Of a stretch of DNA of 7,076 bases, positions 1-5,365 are shown piece after piece. The stretch's first letter is position 1. Every line of letters starts with the position of its first letter. The translations under genes were made by a program, and so were the position numbers. Below the pieces are notes generated by a model. The model did no database searches. It worked only from the letters and a program-made list of their open reading frames with translations, and was not told where the DNA came from. This stretch comes from Flavobacteriaceae bacterium TMED81 (GTDB lineage Bacteria > Bacteroidota > Bacteroidia > Flavobacteriales > Flavobacteriaceae), in assembly GCA_002171575.2 (NCBI GenBank), contig NHEI02000048.1:2190-9265 (forward strand). The letters are read 5' to 3'.

Positions 1-480
1 CTTAGAGATTTGGGTGCTGCGATTAGCCCATTCAATGCGTTTCAAATTATTCAAGGACTTGAAACCTTGGATATCCGTATGAAAAAGCACAGTGAAAATG
101 CACTGGCGTTGGCAGAATGGCTAGAAGCACATGAGGATGTTGCATGGGTAAATTACCCAGGGCTTAAGTCTAGTAAATACAACGAACTTGCCAAAAAATA
201 CCTTCCAGAAGGACAAAGCGGGCTTCTTGCTTTTGGACTTAAAGGAGGATTTGATGCAGGAAAGACCGTAGCTGACGAAACCAAATTGTTTGCACTTGTT
301 GCCAATTTTGGAGATTCCAAGTCCTTGGTGATTCATCCAGCAAGCACAACACATCAACAGTTGACTCCTGAAGAGCAAGCATCAACGGGTGTTACACCTG
401 ATTTGATTCGTCTTTCAGTTGGGTTAGAAAATGTTGAAGACCTAAAAGCAGACCTCCAACAAGCATTTGATAAGGTTTAA
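1..480 (+). CDS. metY: O-acetylhomoserine sulfhydrylase (O-acetylhomoserine aminocarboxypropyltransferase), C-terminal part
   Basis: This is the C-terminal ~159 residues of a PLP-dependent Cys/Met metabolism enzyme. The reading frame is open at the left edge, so the PLP lysine and N-terminal domain lie outside. Seen: SPFNAFQIIQGLETLDIRM, then HSENALALAEWL, VNYPGL, FALVANFGDSKSLVIHPAST, and IRLSVGLENVEDL near the end. The last motif holds the arginine that binds the substrate carboxylate in this family. The long insert-bearing VNYPGL...FGLKGGFDAG region fits MetY better than cystathionine gamma-synthase. The family makes homocysteine from O-acetylhomoserine and sulfide in the cytoplasm. The next gene, metX, would make its substrate; its proposed start lies 1 base after this stop, so co-transcription and translational coupling are likely. 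MetY versus a close paralogue is inferred from the C-terminal half only. Confidence 0.9.
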   Translation, partial: LRDLGAAISPFNAFQIIQGLETLDIRMKKHSENALALAEWLEAHEDVAWVNYPGLKSSKYNELAKKYLPEGQSGLLAFGLKGGFDAGKTVADETKLFALVANFGDSKSLVIHPASTTHQQLTPEEQASTGVTPDLIRLSVGLENVEDLKADLQQAFDKV

Positions 481-481
481 A

Positions 482-1459
482 GTGTCTCAACTCGCCTACA
501 TCACGTTTGATCAATACACGACTCTGTCGGGAGAGCAAATGGACTTTAGGTTGTCCTATAAGTTGTTTGGTCTCCCGTTGGGGAGTGCTCCTGTTGTATT
601 GGTCAATCATTCGCTTACGGGAGATGCTGATGTGACTGGTGAAAATGGCTGGTGGTCCGAACTCATTGGAGATGACAAAGTCATCGACACCCAGCAATAC
701 ACGATTTTGGCGTTTAATTTTCCTGGAAATGGAGTAGATAATGATGTAATTGCGCATTATGATCACCTCATACTGCGGGATGTAGCTAATCTTTTCAAAG
801 AAGCTCTTGACCACTTGGGTATAGACAAACTTTATGCTGCAATTGGCGGTTCCATTGGCGGTGCCTTGGTTTGGGAAATGGGAGCTAGCTTTCCAGACCT
901 CATCGAAAACTTAATCCCTGTCGCTTGCGACTGGAAAACCTCCGCTTGGGTCTTGGCGAATACGCTGTTGCAAGATCGGATATTACACAATTCAAAAAAT
1001 CCGTTGTATGATGCACGCATTCATGCAATGATGTGCTACCGCACCCCCGAATCTTTTAAAACGAGGTTTGGAAGATCGATACACGAAGAAAAAGGGACAT
1101 TTAACATCGACAGCTGGTTGCTTTATCATGGCGAAAAGCTCGACAATCGATTTCTCCTACAAGCATATAAGTTGATGAATCACTTATTGCGAACGATTGA
1201 CATTACAGAAGGAAGGGGGTTATTTGAAGAGGTTGCTTCACAAATCAAAGGGTCCGTTCATTTGATTTCTATCGATACGGACTTGTTTTTTACCGACGCC
1301 GAGAATCGCGAAACCTACACGAGATTGATGGAGAAAAAAGCAAATCTTCATTACCATACCATATCTTCTGTTCATGGGCATGATGCCTTTTTGATCGAAT
1401 ATGACCAACTCAATCGTATGTTGTCACCTTTGTTTACGAACATACACATCCAATCATGA
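482..1459 (+). CDS. metX: MetX-type homoserine O-acetyltransferase (alpha/beta hydrolase fold)
   Basis: About 325 residues from a GTG start at 482. The protein resembles the short MetX of Bacteroidota. Seen: NHSLTGDADV (oxyanion-hole region), GWW, the nucleophile elbow GGSIGG with Ser near residue 124, the acid Asp near 267 in ISIDTDLFF, and His near 300 in HGHDAFL. Together these are a complete Ser-Asp-His triad. The family transfers an acyl group from acetyl-CoA (in some members succinyl-CoA) to homoserine, making the MetY substrate. Start choice: TTG at 467 (overlapping metY), GTG at 482 and ATG at 539 are all in frame. GTG 482 is preferred because it keeps the FTTLSGE-like first strand expected in the family. 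ATG 539 has a GGGAG sequence just upstream but would lose that strand. The stop overlaps the next gene by ATGA. Acyl-donor specificity cannot be read from the sequence with certainty. Confidence 0.87.
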   Translation: MSQLAYITFDQYTTLSGEQMDFRLSYKLFGLPLGSAPVVLVNHSLTGDADVTGENGWWSELIGDDKVIDTQQYTILAFNFPGNGVDNDVIAHYDHLILRDVANLFKEALDHLGIDKLYAAIGGSIGGALVWEMGASFPDLIENLIPVACDWKTSAWVLANTLLQDRILHNSKNPLYDARIHAMMCYRTPESFKTRFGRSIHEEKGTFNIDSWLLYHGEKLDNRFLLQAYKLMNHLLRTIDITEGRGLFEEVASQIKGSVHLISIDTDLFFTDAENRETYTRLMEKKANLHYHTISSVHGHDAFLIEYDQLNRMLSPLFTNIHIQS

Positions 1460-1890
1460 AAGTAGAACTTAAACACCAAAACGGATTTCATTCGGTAATA
1501 TCCAATGACCGTGGTCATCGCATTTCAATTGACACAACGTCAAGTGAGAATCCACAAGGGCCAAGTCCCATGGAGCTCTTGCTCATGGGCGTTGCTGGCT
1601 GTAGCAGTATCGATATTGTATCTATTTTAAACAAACAAAAAATCAAACCTGACAGTCTTCATATCCAGGTCGATGGAGATCGGATTAAAGGACAAGTACC
1701 TTCTTTATTTACGGCAATACACGCTAAAGTGATTGCCACAGGAGATGTGCCTGCGGATCGTTTGTATCGCGCAGCTCAATTGTCATTTGAGAAGTATTGC
1801 TCAGTTTCAAAAACATTAGAGCATACTGCCACCATCACTTTTTCTGTAAACGTAAATGACACCCCTTATGAGCAAGCAAAGCAAGAATGA
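1456..1890 (+). CDS. OsmC family protein (YhfA-like)
   Basis: 144 residues, the usual length for an OsmC/Ohr domain. Seen: GPSPMELLLMGVAGCSSIDIV with the first conserved cysteine at residue 49, and FEKYCSVSKTL with the second at 115. These two cysteines are the redox-active pair of peroxidatic family members. The conserved glutamate after SPM is at 40. Known peroxide- or organic-hydroperoxide-reducing members use this pair, but the YhfA-like subgroup has no well-settled substrate. A role in peroxide or persulfide handling is therefore only an inference from the sulfur-metabolism neighbours. It is coupled to metX by an ATGA overlap, and its last 23 bases overlap the start of the broken trans-sulfuration gene. 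No homoserine dehydrogenase gene lies between it and metX. Confidence 0.9.
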   Translation: MKVELKHQNGFHSVISNDRGHRISIDTTSSENPQGPSPMELLLMGVAGCSSIDIVSILNKQKIKPDSLHIQVDGDRIKGQVPSLFTAIHAKVIATGDVPADRLYRAAQLSFEKYCSVSKTLEHTATITFSVNVNDTPYEQAKQE

Positions 1891-2179
1891 AACAGCTGCA
1901 ATTCGCACACAACTTGCAAAATCGTCTTATTTAGAGCACAGCAACCCTCTGTATTTGACGTCCAGTTTTGTGTTTGAAGATGCCGAGGACATGCGTGCAT
2001 CATTTGCCGAGGAAAAAAATCGAAATGTATAAAGTCGATTTTCCAATCCTAACAATGCCGAATTGGTTGATAAACTATGCCAACTAGAAGGGGCAGAGGC
2101 GGGTCACACCTTTGCAACGGCAATGGGTGCAATATTCTCATCCTTTGCAGCACTACTATTCGATGGGCAAATCGGATAA
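1868..2179 (+). pseudogene. Broken trans-sulfuration enzyme (cystathionine gamma-synthase / O-succinylhomoserine sulfhydrylase-like), N-terminal remnant
   Basis: From ATG 1868 the frame gives a typical Cys/Met PLP-enzyme N-terminus: AAIRTQLAKSSYLEHSNPLYLTSSFVF by segments, then DAEDMRASFAEEKNRN. An in-frame TAA at 2030-2032 stops it after 54 codons. The same frame resumes directly after the stop with SRFSNPNNAELVDKLCQLEGAEAG and FATAMGAIFSSFAALL. The stop therefore replaces the Tyr of the YSRxSNP motif, which contacts the PLP phosphate in this family; TAC to TAA is the simplest change. A second stop follows at 2177-2179, and no remainder of the protein (about 290 residues, including the PLP lysine) is present. 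It overlaps the OsmC gene by 23 bases, so it was probably once the next gene of that operon. Any residual 54-residue product should be inactive. metY nearby may cover sulfhydrylation. Confidence 0.9.
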
Positions 2180-2210
2180 TATCCACGCCATTGCCAAAGA
2201 AGTGTTTTGA
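2148..2210 (+). pseudogene. Possible C-terminal scrap of an unidentified protein
   Basis: In a second plus frame, overlapping the end of the broken trans-sulfuration gene, 20 codons read QHYYSMGKSDNIHAIAKEVF and end in TGA at 2208-2210. The tail looks like an amphipathic protein C-terminus rather than noise, and it begins about where similarity to the trans-sulfuration family fades. It could be the end of another gene fused here by deletion. It could also be a frameshifted, diverged continuation of the same enzyme, since DNI could match the family's GDHI. It is too short to identify. Confidence 0.25.
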
Positions 2211-2371
2211 TTGAAATTAGGGTACCGCCGTTTCAATTATAGCTATTCAAGGACAGTTTCTAAGACTTCGTAATATCGTTGGGTGATAAATTCTGCTCCT
2301 TCTTCATTATAATGAATATCATATGAATTGATAAAACCTTGAATTAAACCTACAAAAAAATCATATAAACA
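2211..2371. other. Intergenic region without intact gene
   Basis: Between the plus-strand remnants and the pheA promoter I see no intact gene. It contains the minus-strand hydrolase-like tail, and a 7-bp inverted repeat (ATTGAAA 2210-2216 with TTTCAAT 2231-2237) around a GGTACC palindrome. That repeat has no T-run, so it is not an obvious terminator for the upstream operon. The stretch is notably AT-rich toward 2320-2380. Confidence 0.6.
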
Positions 2372-2374
2372 TTT
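2243..2374 (-). pseudogene. C-terminal fragment resembling an SGNH / sialate-acetylesterase-like hydrolase
   Basis: On the minus strand, about 43 codons end at TAG (2245-2243). They include GLIQGFINSY followed by DIHYNEEGAEFITQRYYEV. The pattern HYN-x2-G-x5-RY resembles the last conserved block (catalytic-His region) of SGNH/GDSL hydrolases, especially sialate O-acetylesterase-like ones. The usual Asp three residues before the His is not there; Tyr occupies that place and Asp is two before it. No start codon or upstream domain exists in this frame. The operon promoter begins at its upstream end, so this can only be a leftover tail. The similarity is judged by eye and may be fortuitous. Confidence 0.4.
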
Positions 2375-2402
2375 GTTTTTTCAGGAGATGCACTTACATT
2401 TG
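2372..2402 (+). promoter_or_regulatory. Bacteroidota-type promoter of the pheA operon
   Basis: TTTG at 2372-2375, a spacer of exactly 19 bases, and TACATTTG at 2395-2402 match the known Bacteroidota primary-sigma consensus (TTTG or TTG, about 19-21 bases, TAnnTTTG) at every fixed position. The start of transcription would fall a few bases after 2402, roughly 2406-2409, giving a leader RNA of about 130 bases before pheA. An E. coli-like TTGCAT / TATACT pair (2400-2405 and 2424-2429) also exists but is less relevant in this phylum. Confidence 0.68.
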
Positions 2403-2410
2403 CATTCGTT

Positions 2411-2476
2411 ATGAATAACACGTTATACTATTACAGCGCTTTTTATACTTCTCAAACGGAGCAGGGCGATTTGTAA
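2411..2476 (+). CDS. Tyr/Phe-rich leader peptide of the pheA operon attenuator
   Basis: A 21-codon open frame from ATG 2411 to TAA 2474-2476 encodes a peptide with L-YYYSAFY in its first half (codons 2426-2446) and an ordinary tail ending QGDL. Five of seven residues in that run are Tyr or Phe, the end products of the operon that follows. The ATG lies only about 2-5 bases after the predicted transcription start, so it would be translated nearly leaderless, which is plausible in a phylum that relies little on Shine-Dalgarno pairing. Functional reading by analogy with enterobacterial pheL and trpL: scarce Tyr-tRNA or Phe-tRNA stalls the ribosome in this run and changes folding of the RNA downstream. 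The cluster of codons, the promoter before it and the terminator after it are seen; the mechanism is inferred. It probably has no function as a protein. Confidence 0.75.
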   Translation: MNNTLYYYSAFYTSQTEQGDL

Positions 2477-2510
2477 TACGATACGATGAAACAAATACAA
2501 GAAAGTCCTG
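2462..2510 (+). promoter_or_regulatory. Candidate antiterminator helix of the pheA leader
   Basis: CAGGGC (2462-2467) can pair with GTCCTG (2505-2510), one pair being G-U. TTTGTA (2470-2475) can pair with TACAAG (2496-2501), also with one G-U, giving a two-part helix with a small internal loop. The right arm is the left arm of the terminator, so the two structures exclude each other. The left arm covers the last codons and stop of the leader peptide. A ribosome stalled in the Tyr/Phe run would leave it free, and one reaching the stop would cover it. The pairing was found by hand without energy calculation. Confidence 0.5.
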
Positions 2511-2535
2511 ACAACAACATCAGGACTTTTTTTTT
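2502..2535 (+). terminator. Intrinsic terminator / attenuator directly before pheA
   Basis: AGTCCTGA (2504-2511) pairs perfectly with TCAGGACT (2520-2527) around an 8-base CAACAACA loop, extendable by two A-T pairs, and runs into nine T (2527-2535). The T-run ends 3 bases before the pheA ATG. No gene on the plus strand ends just upstream, only the leader peptide. A terminator placed between promoter and first gene is therefore best read as a regulated attenuator, not as the end of another transcript. Confidence 0.92.
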
Positions 2536-2538
2536 GAT

Positions 2539-3363
2539 ATGAAAGCAACAATTGCGATACAAGGGATCAAAGGGTCATTTCACGATGAAGTGGCACAGCA
2601 ATATTTTGGAAATCAGATAGAGATATTGCCATGCGATTCATTTGACCTGCTGGTGCAGTCGGTTGTAAATGACCAATGCAAGCAAGCAGTCATGGCCATA
2701 GAAAACTCGATTGCTGGCTCGATTTTGCCCAATTACGCCTTGCTTGATCAGTATGATTTATCCATTGTCGGTGAGCATTTCTTAAGCATTACCCATAATC
2801 TGATGGCCATGCCAGGGCAAAGCATTTCGGACATTCAAGAAGTACACTCACATCCGATGGCACTCCTGCAGTGTAAACAATTTTTTCAATCCCACCCACA
2901 TATCAAGCTAGTTGAAAGTTCAGATACAGCAGCTGTCGCCAAGGAAATCAGTGGCAATAACCAAATTGGGAAAGGCGCGATTGCCAGTCGGCTTGCGGCT
3001 GACCTGTATGGTCTTCAAGTCATTCGCGAGTCAATTCAAACGATTAAAGATAACGTCACCCGTTTTGTCATTGTTCAAAAAACAGCAGATCAAACAATTG
3101 AAAATATTTCAAAAGCGGCTTGGAAATTTGTTCTGGATCACAAACGCGGAAGTTTGGCAACAGCCCTTAATGTGATGAGTGACTGCAAATTGAATCTCAC
3201 CAAAATACAATCCTTACCAGTGATTGAAACACCCGGTAAGTATGCCTTTTTTGTCGATGTTACATTTGATGACCCTGCCAACTATCGAAAGGCCAAGTCG
3301 CTGTTGGAAATTATGGCAACCTCATTTAAAATTTTAGGAGAATACCAATCTAAAACACCATGA
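2539..3363 (+). CDS. pheA: Prephenate dehydratase with C-terminal ACT domain
   Basis: 274 residues, a normal length for a stand-alone enzyme. It converts prephenate to phenylpyruvate for phenylalanine synthesis in the cytoplasm. Catalytic domain, about 1-180: QGIKGSFHDE, AIENSIAGSI, VHSHPMALLQC, ESSDTAAVAKEI, GAIAS, and DNVTRF with the catalytic threonine at 174. ACT domain, about 196-268: DHKRGSLATAL and NLTKIQSLP correspond to the GAL and ESRP regions that bind phenylalanine in other family members. Here ESRP reads QSLP, a form I recall from Bacteroidota homologues, so feedback by Phe is likely but its details are uncertain. The start codon comes 3 bases after the terminator T-run with no visible Shine-Dalgarno. 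It is the first structural gene of the operon and overlaps the aminotransferase by ATGA. Confidence 0.97.
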   Translation: MKATIAIQGIKGSFHDEVAQQYFGNQIEILPCDSFDLLVQSVVNDQCKQAVMAIENSIAGSILPNYALLDQYDLSIVGEHFLSITHNLMAMPGQSISDIQEVHSHPMALLQCKQFFQSHPHIKLVESSDTAAVAKEISGNNQIGKGAIASRLAADLYGLQVIRESIQTIKDNVTRFVIVQKTADQTIENISKAAWKFVLDHKRGSLATALNVMSDCKLNLTKIQSLPVIETPGKYAFFVDVTFDDPANYRKAKSLLEIMATSFKILGEYQSKTP

Positions 3364-4505
3364 CAGCAAGAAGACTAGATCGTGTTCAGGAGTATTATTT
3401 CTCCAAAAAGTTACGGGAAGTACGTGCGATGATTGCGTCGGGTAAGCCCGTGATTAACATGGGTATTGGCAGTCCTGATCTCCCCCCGCCTCAAGAGGTG
3501 GTCGATGCCCTTCACAACAGTATGTTGCACCCCACTGCACACAAATATCAAAGCTATCAAGGCATCCCTGCGTTGCGTGAGGCCATTGCAGACTTTTATC
3601 AAAAGCAATATGGCGTAACCCTAAATCCAGAAAATGAAATTCTACCCTTGTTGGGATCTAAAGAAGGGATTATGCACATTTCGATGGCATTCCTCAACCC
3701 TGGCGACCAAGTATTGGTGCCCAATCCGGGTTACCCAACCTATACCTCTGTCACGAGATTGGTAGAAGCAGAAGCAGTATTTTACAATCTCGAGGAAGAT
3801 CACCATTGGCAACCAAACCTTGAGGAGCTTAAACGCATTGACTGTACAAAGGTTCGATTGATGTGGATTAATAGTCCACATATGCCAACTGGAACAACCA
3901 TTGACTCCCAACTTTTGACCGAGCTTGTTGGATGGGCTAAAGAAAACGGCATTTTGTTGGTCAATGACAATCCATACAGTTTTGTACTCACAGACCAGCC
4001 ACAGAGTATCTTCCAAAATAGCGATGACAAATCTCATATCATGGAGCTGAATACGTTGAGCAAGTCGTTTAACATGGCTGGTTGGCGAATGGGAATGCTA
4101 AGCGGATCTAATGAGAACATCAATCATGTCCTTAAGGTCAAAAGCAATATGGATTCGGGCATGTTTTATGGAATCCAACAGGGTGCGATTGCTGCCTTGC
4201 AGCAACCACAATCTTGGTTTGATCGTATCAATGCCATATACAGAGAGCGAAGAGAGCAAGTTTGGAAATTGGCAGAAGCCATGGGATGTACATTCAGCAG
4301 GGACAACAGTGGGATGTTTGTATGGGCAAAACTTCCCGATGGGCACAATGACAGTGAGCGTTTTATTGATCAGCTCCTGCATGAAAAACATATTTTTTTA
4401 GCGCCTGGCACCATTTTCGGAAGCGCAGGCCAAGGATACATCCGGTTCTCGCTATGTATTGATAAAGGTCAGATTGTAGAAGCTTTAAATCGATTAGCGA
4501 AATGA
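3360..4505 (+). CDS. Class I/II PLP-dependent aminotransferase, probably aromatic
   Basis: 381 residues, full length for fold-type I aminotransferases. Seen: NMGIGSPDLPPP at the N-terminus, YQSYQGIPALREAIADFY, LLGSKEGIMH, NPGYPTY, NSPHMPTG with Asn 171 near the cofactor, NDNPYSF with Asp 203 and Tyr 206, LSKSFNMAGWRMG with the PLP lysine at 235, and IRFSLC with the substrate-carboxylate arginine at 362. The family moves an amino group from glutamate or a similar donor to a 2-oxo acid. Lying between prephenate dehydratase and prephenate dehydrogenase, it is well placed to convert phenylpyruvate and 4-hydroxyphenylpyruvate to Phe and Tyr. That specificity is inferred from context only; close relatives act on aspartate, methionine or diaminopimelate precursors. 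It has ATGA overlaps at both ends. Confidence 0.95.
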   Translation: MTARRLDRVQEYYFSKKLREVRAMIASGKPVINMGIGSPDLPPPQEVVDALHNSMLHPTAHKYQSYQGIPALREAIADFYQKQYGVTLNPENEILPLLGSKEGIMHISMAFLNPGDQVLVPNPGYPTYTSVTRLVEAEAVFYNLEEDHHWQPNLEELKRIDCTKVRLMWINSPHMPTGTTIDSQLLTELVGWAKENGILLVNDNPYSFVLTDQPQSIFQNSDDKSHIMELNTLSKSFNMAGWRMGMLSGSNENINHVLKVKSNMDSGMFYGIQQGAIAALQQPQSWFDRINAIYRERREQVWKLAEAMGCTFSRDNSGMFVWAKLPDGHNDSERFIDQLLHEKHIFLAPGTIFGSAGQGYIRFSLCIDKGQIVEALNRLAK

Positions 4506-5365
4506 AAGTAGGTTTGATCGGTGTTGGTTTGATGAATGGGTCTTTGGCATTAGATCTGAAAAGTGTGCACCCCAGTGTTTTGGTATACGGAGTGAGTCGA
4601 ACGGAAGCCACGTTGTCAAATGCAATGGAATTGGGTTTGATCGATCATCGTGCCACAATCGAGGAGTTAAAAGAGATGGACTTGGTATCTGTTGCCATTC
4701 CAGTTGAGGCAACAGCATTTCTTTTACCAAAGATTCTTGATTCAGTAGGTCCAAACACCTTGGTCATCGATATGGGGTCGACCAAAACGGCGATCTGTGA
4801 GTCGGTCGCTCAACATCCAAAACGCGAACAGTTTTTGGCATGTCACCCAATCGCTGGAACGGAGTTCTCAGGTCCCCAAGCTGCCATTCGCAACCTGTAT
4901 AAAGACAAAGTCAATATGCTTTGTGAAACCCATAAAACAAGACCTGAATTATTGGAGCGTGCGCGCTCTATTTTTACCAATTTGGGAATGCAGCTTCGTG
5001 AAATAGAACCGATTGCGCATGATCGGCATATCGCCTATGTATCGCATCTATCGCATATTACCTCATTTATGCTTGGAAAAACTGTCATGGAAAAAGAGGA
5101 AGATGAGCAAAACATATTCGACATGGCGGGAAGTGGATTCTCATCGACTGTTCGTTTGGCAAAAAGCTCCCCTGAAATGTGGATGCCGATTTTTAAGCAA
5201 AACAAGCAAAACGTCATCGAAACACTTGACGAATACATTTCCAATATGGAATATTTTAAATCCCTATTGGCAAATGATGATTTCACCACGCTAGTGGAAG
5301 AAATGAAGAAAATTAATACAATCACACATATTTTAAAACCTGAAATAAAGACAAATGGAAAATAA
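4502..5365 (+). CDS. tyrA: Prephenate dehydrogenase
   Basis: 287 residues. It oxidatively decarboxylates prephenate to 4-hydroxyphenylpyruvate with NAD(P)+. N-terminal Rossmann domain: VGLIGVGLMNGSLALDLK, where the usual third glycine of GxGxxGGS is Asn 12 while Gly 13 and Ser 14 remain. Further motifs: VIDMGSTKT, ACHPIAGTEFSGP with the likely catalytic His at 115, DRHIAYVSHLSHI in the helical dimerisation domain, and GFSSTVRLAKSSPEMW with the likely prephenate-binding Arg at 218. Unlike enterobacterial TyrA it has no chorismate mutase domain, and unlike some Gram-positive ones it has no ACT domain. The mutase activity is instead on the next gene's product. It begins in ATGA with the aminotransferase stop and overlaps the next gene by 11 bases. 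Cofactor preference is not settled from the sequence. Confidence 0.95.
   Translation: MKVGLIGVGLMNGSLALDLKSVHPSVLVYGVSRTEATLSNAMELGLIDHRATIEELKEMDLVSVAIPVEATAFLLPKILDSVGPNTLVIDMGSTKTAICESVAQHPKREQFLACHPIAGTEFSGPQAAIRNLYKDKVNMLCETHKTRPELLERARSIFTNLGMQLREIEPIAHDRHIAYVSHLSHITSFMLGKTVMEKEEDEQNIFDMAGSGFSSTVRLAKSSPEMWMPIFKQNKQNVIETLDEYISNMEYFKSLLANDDFTTLVEEMKKINTITHILKPEIKTNGK

Noticed and set aside
467..481. TTG 467 as the metX start.
   Set aside because: Adds only five residues overlapping the metY end without any conserved content; GTG 482 directly after the metY stop is simpler, though not proven.
392..814. Minus-strand ORF of 140 codons over metY/metX.
   Set aside because: Antisense shadow of metX, whose triad and family motifs are clear on the plus strand.
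2210..2237. Inverted repeat ATTGAAA/TTTCAAT around GGTACC as a terminator.
   Set aside because: No T-run on either side and the stem is AT-rich; may be chance in an eroded region.
2381..2386. TCAGGA could pair with the terminator left arm as an antiterminator.
   Set aside because: It lies in the promoter spacer, upstream of the predicted transcription start, so would not be in the RNA.
2400..2429. E. coli-like promoter TTGCAT, 18 bases, TATACT.
   Set aside because: Weak -35 match, and not the form used by the main sigma factor of Bacteroidota. The TTTG-19-TAnnTTTG match next to it is complete.
2486..2542. Second mini-ORF (18 codons, with two Phe codons) ending in TGA that overlaps the pheA ATG.
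   Set aside because: Its Phe codons come only from the terminator's T-run, where stalling would be too late to affect the hairpin. The ORF at 2411 has the codon cluster in the right place.
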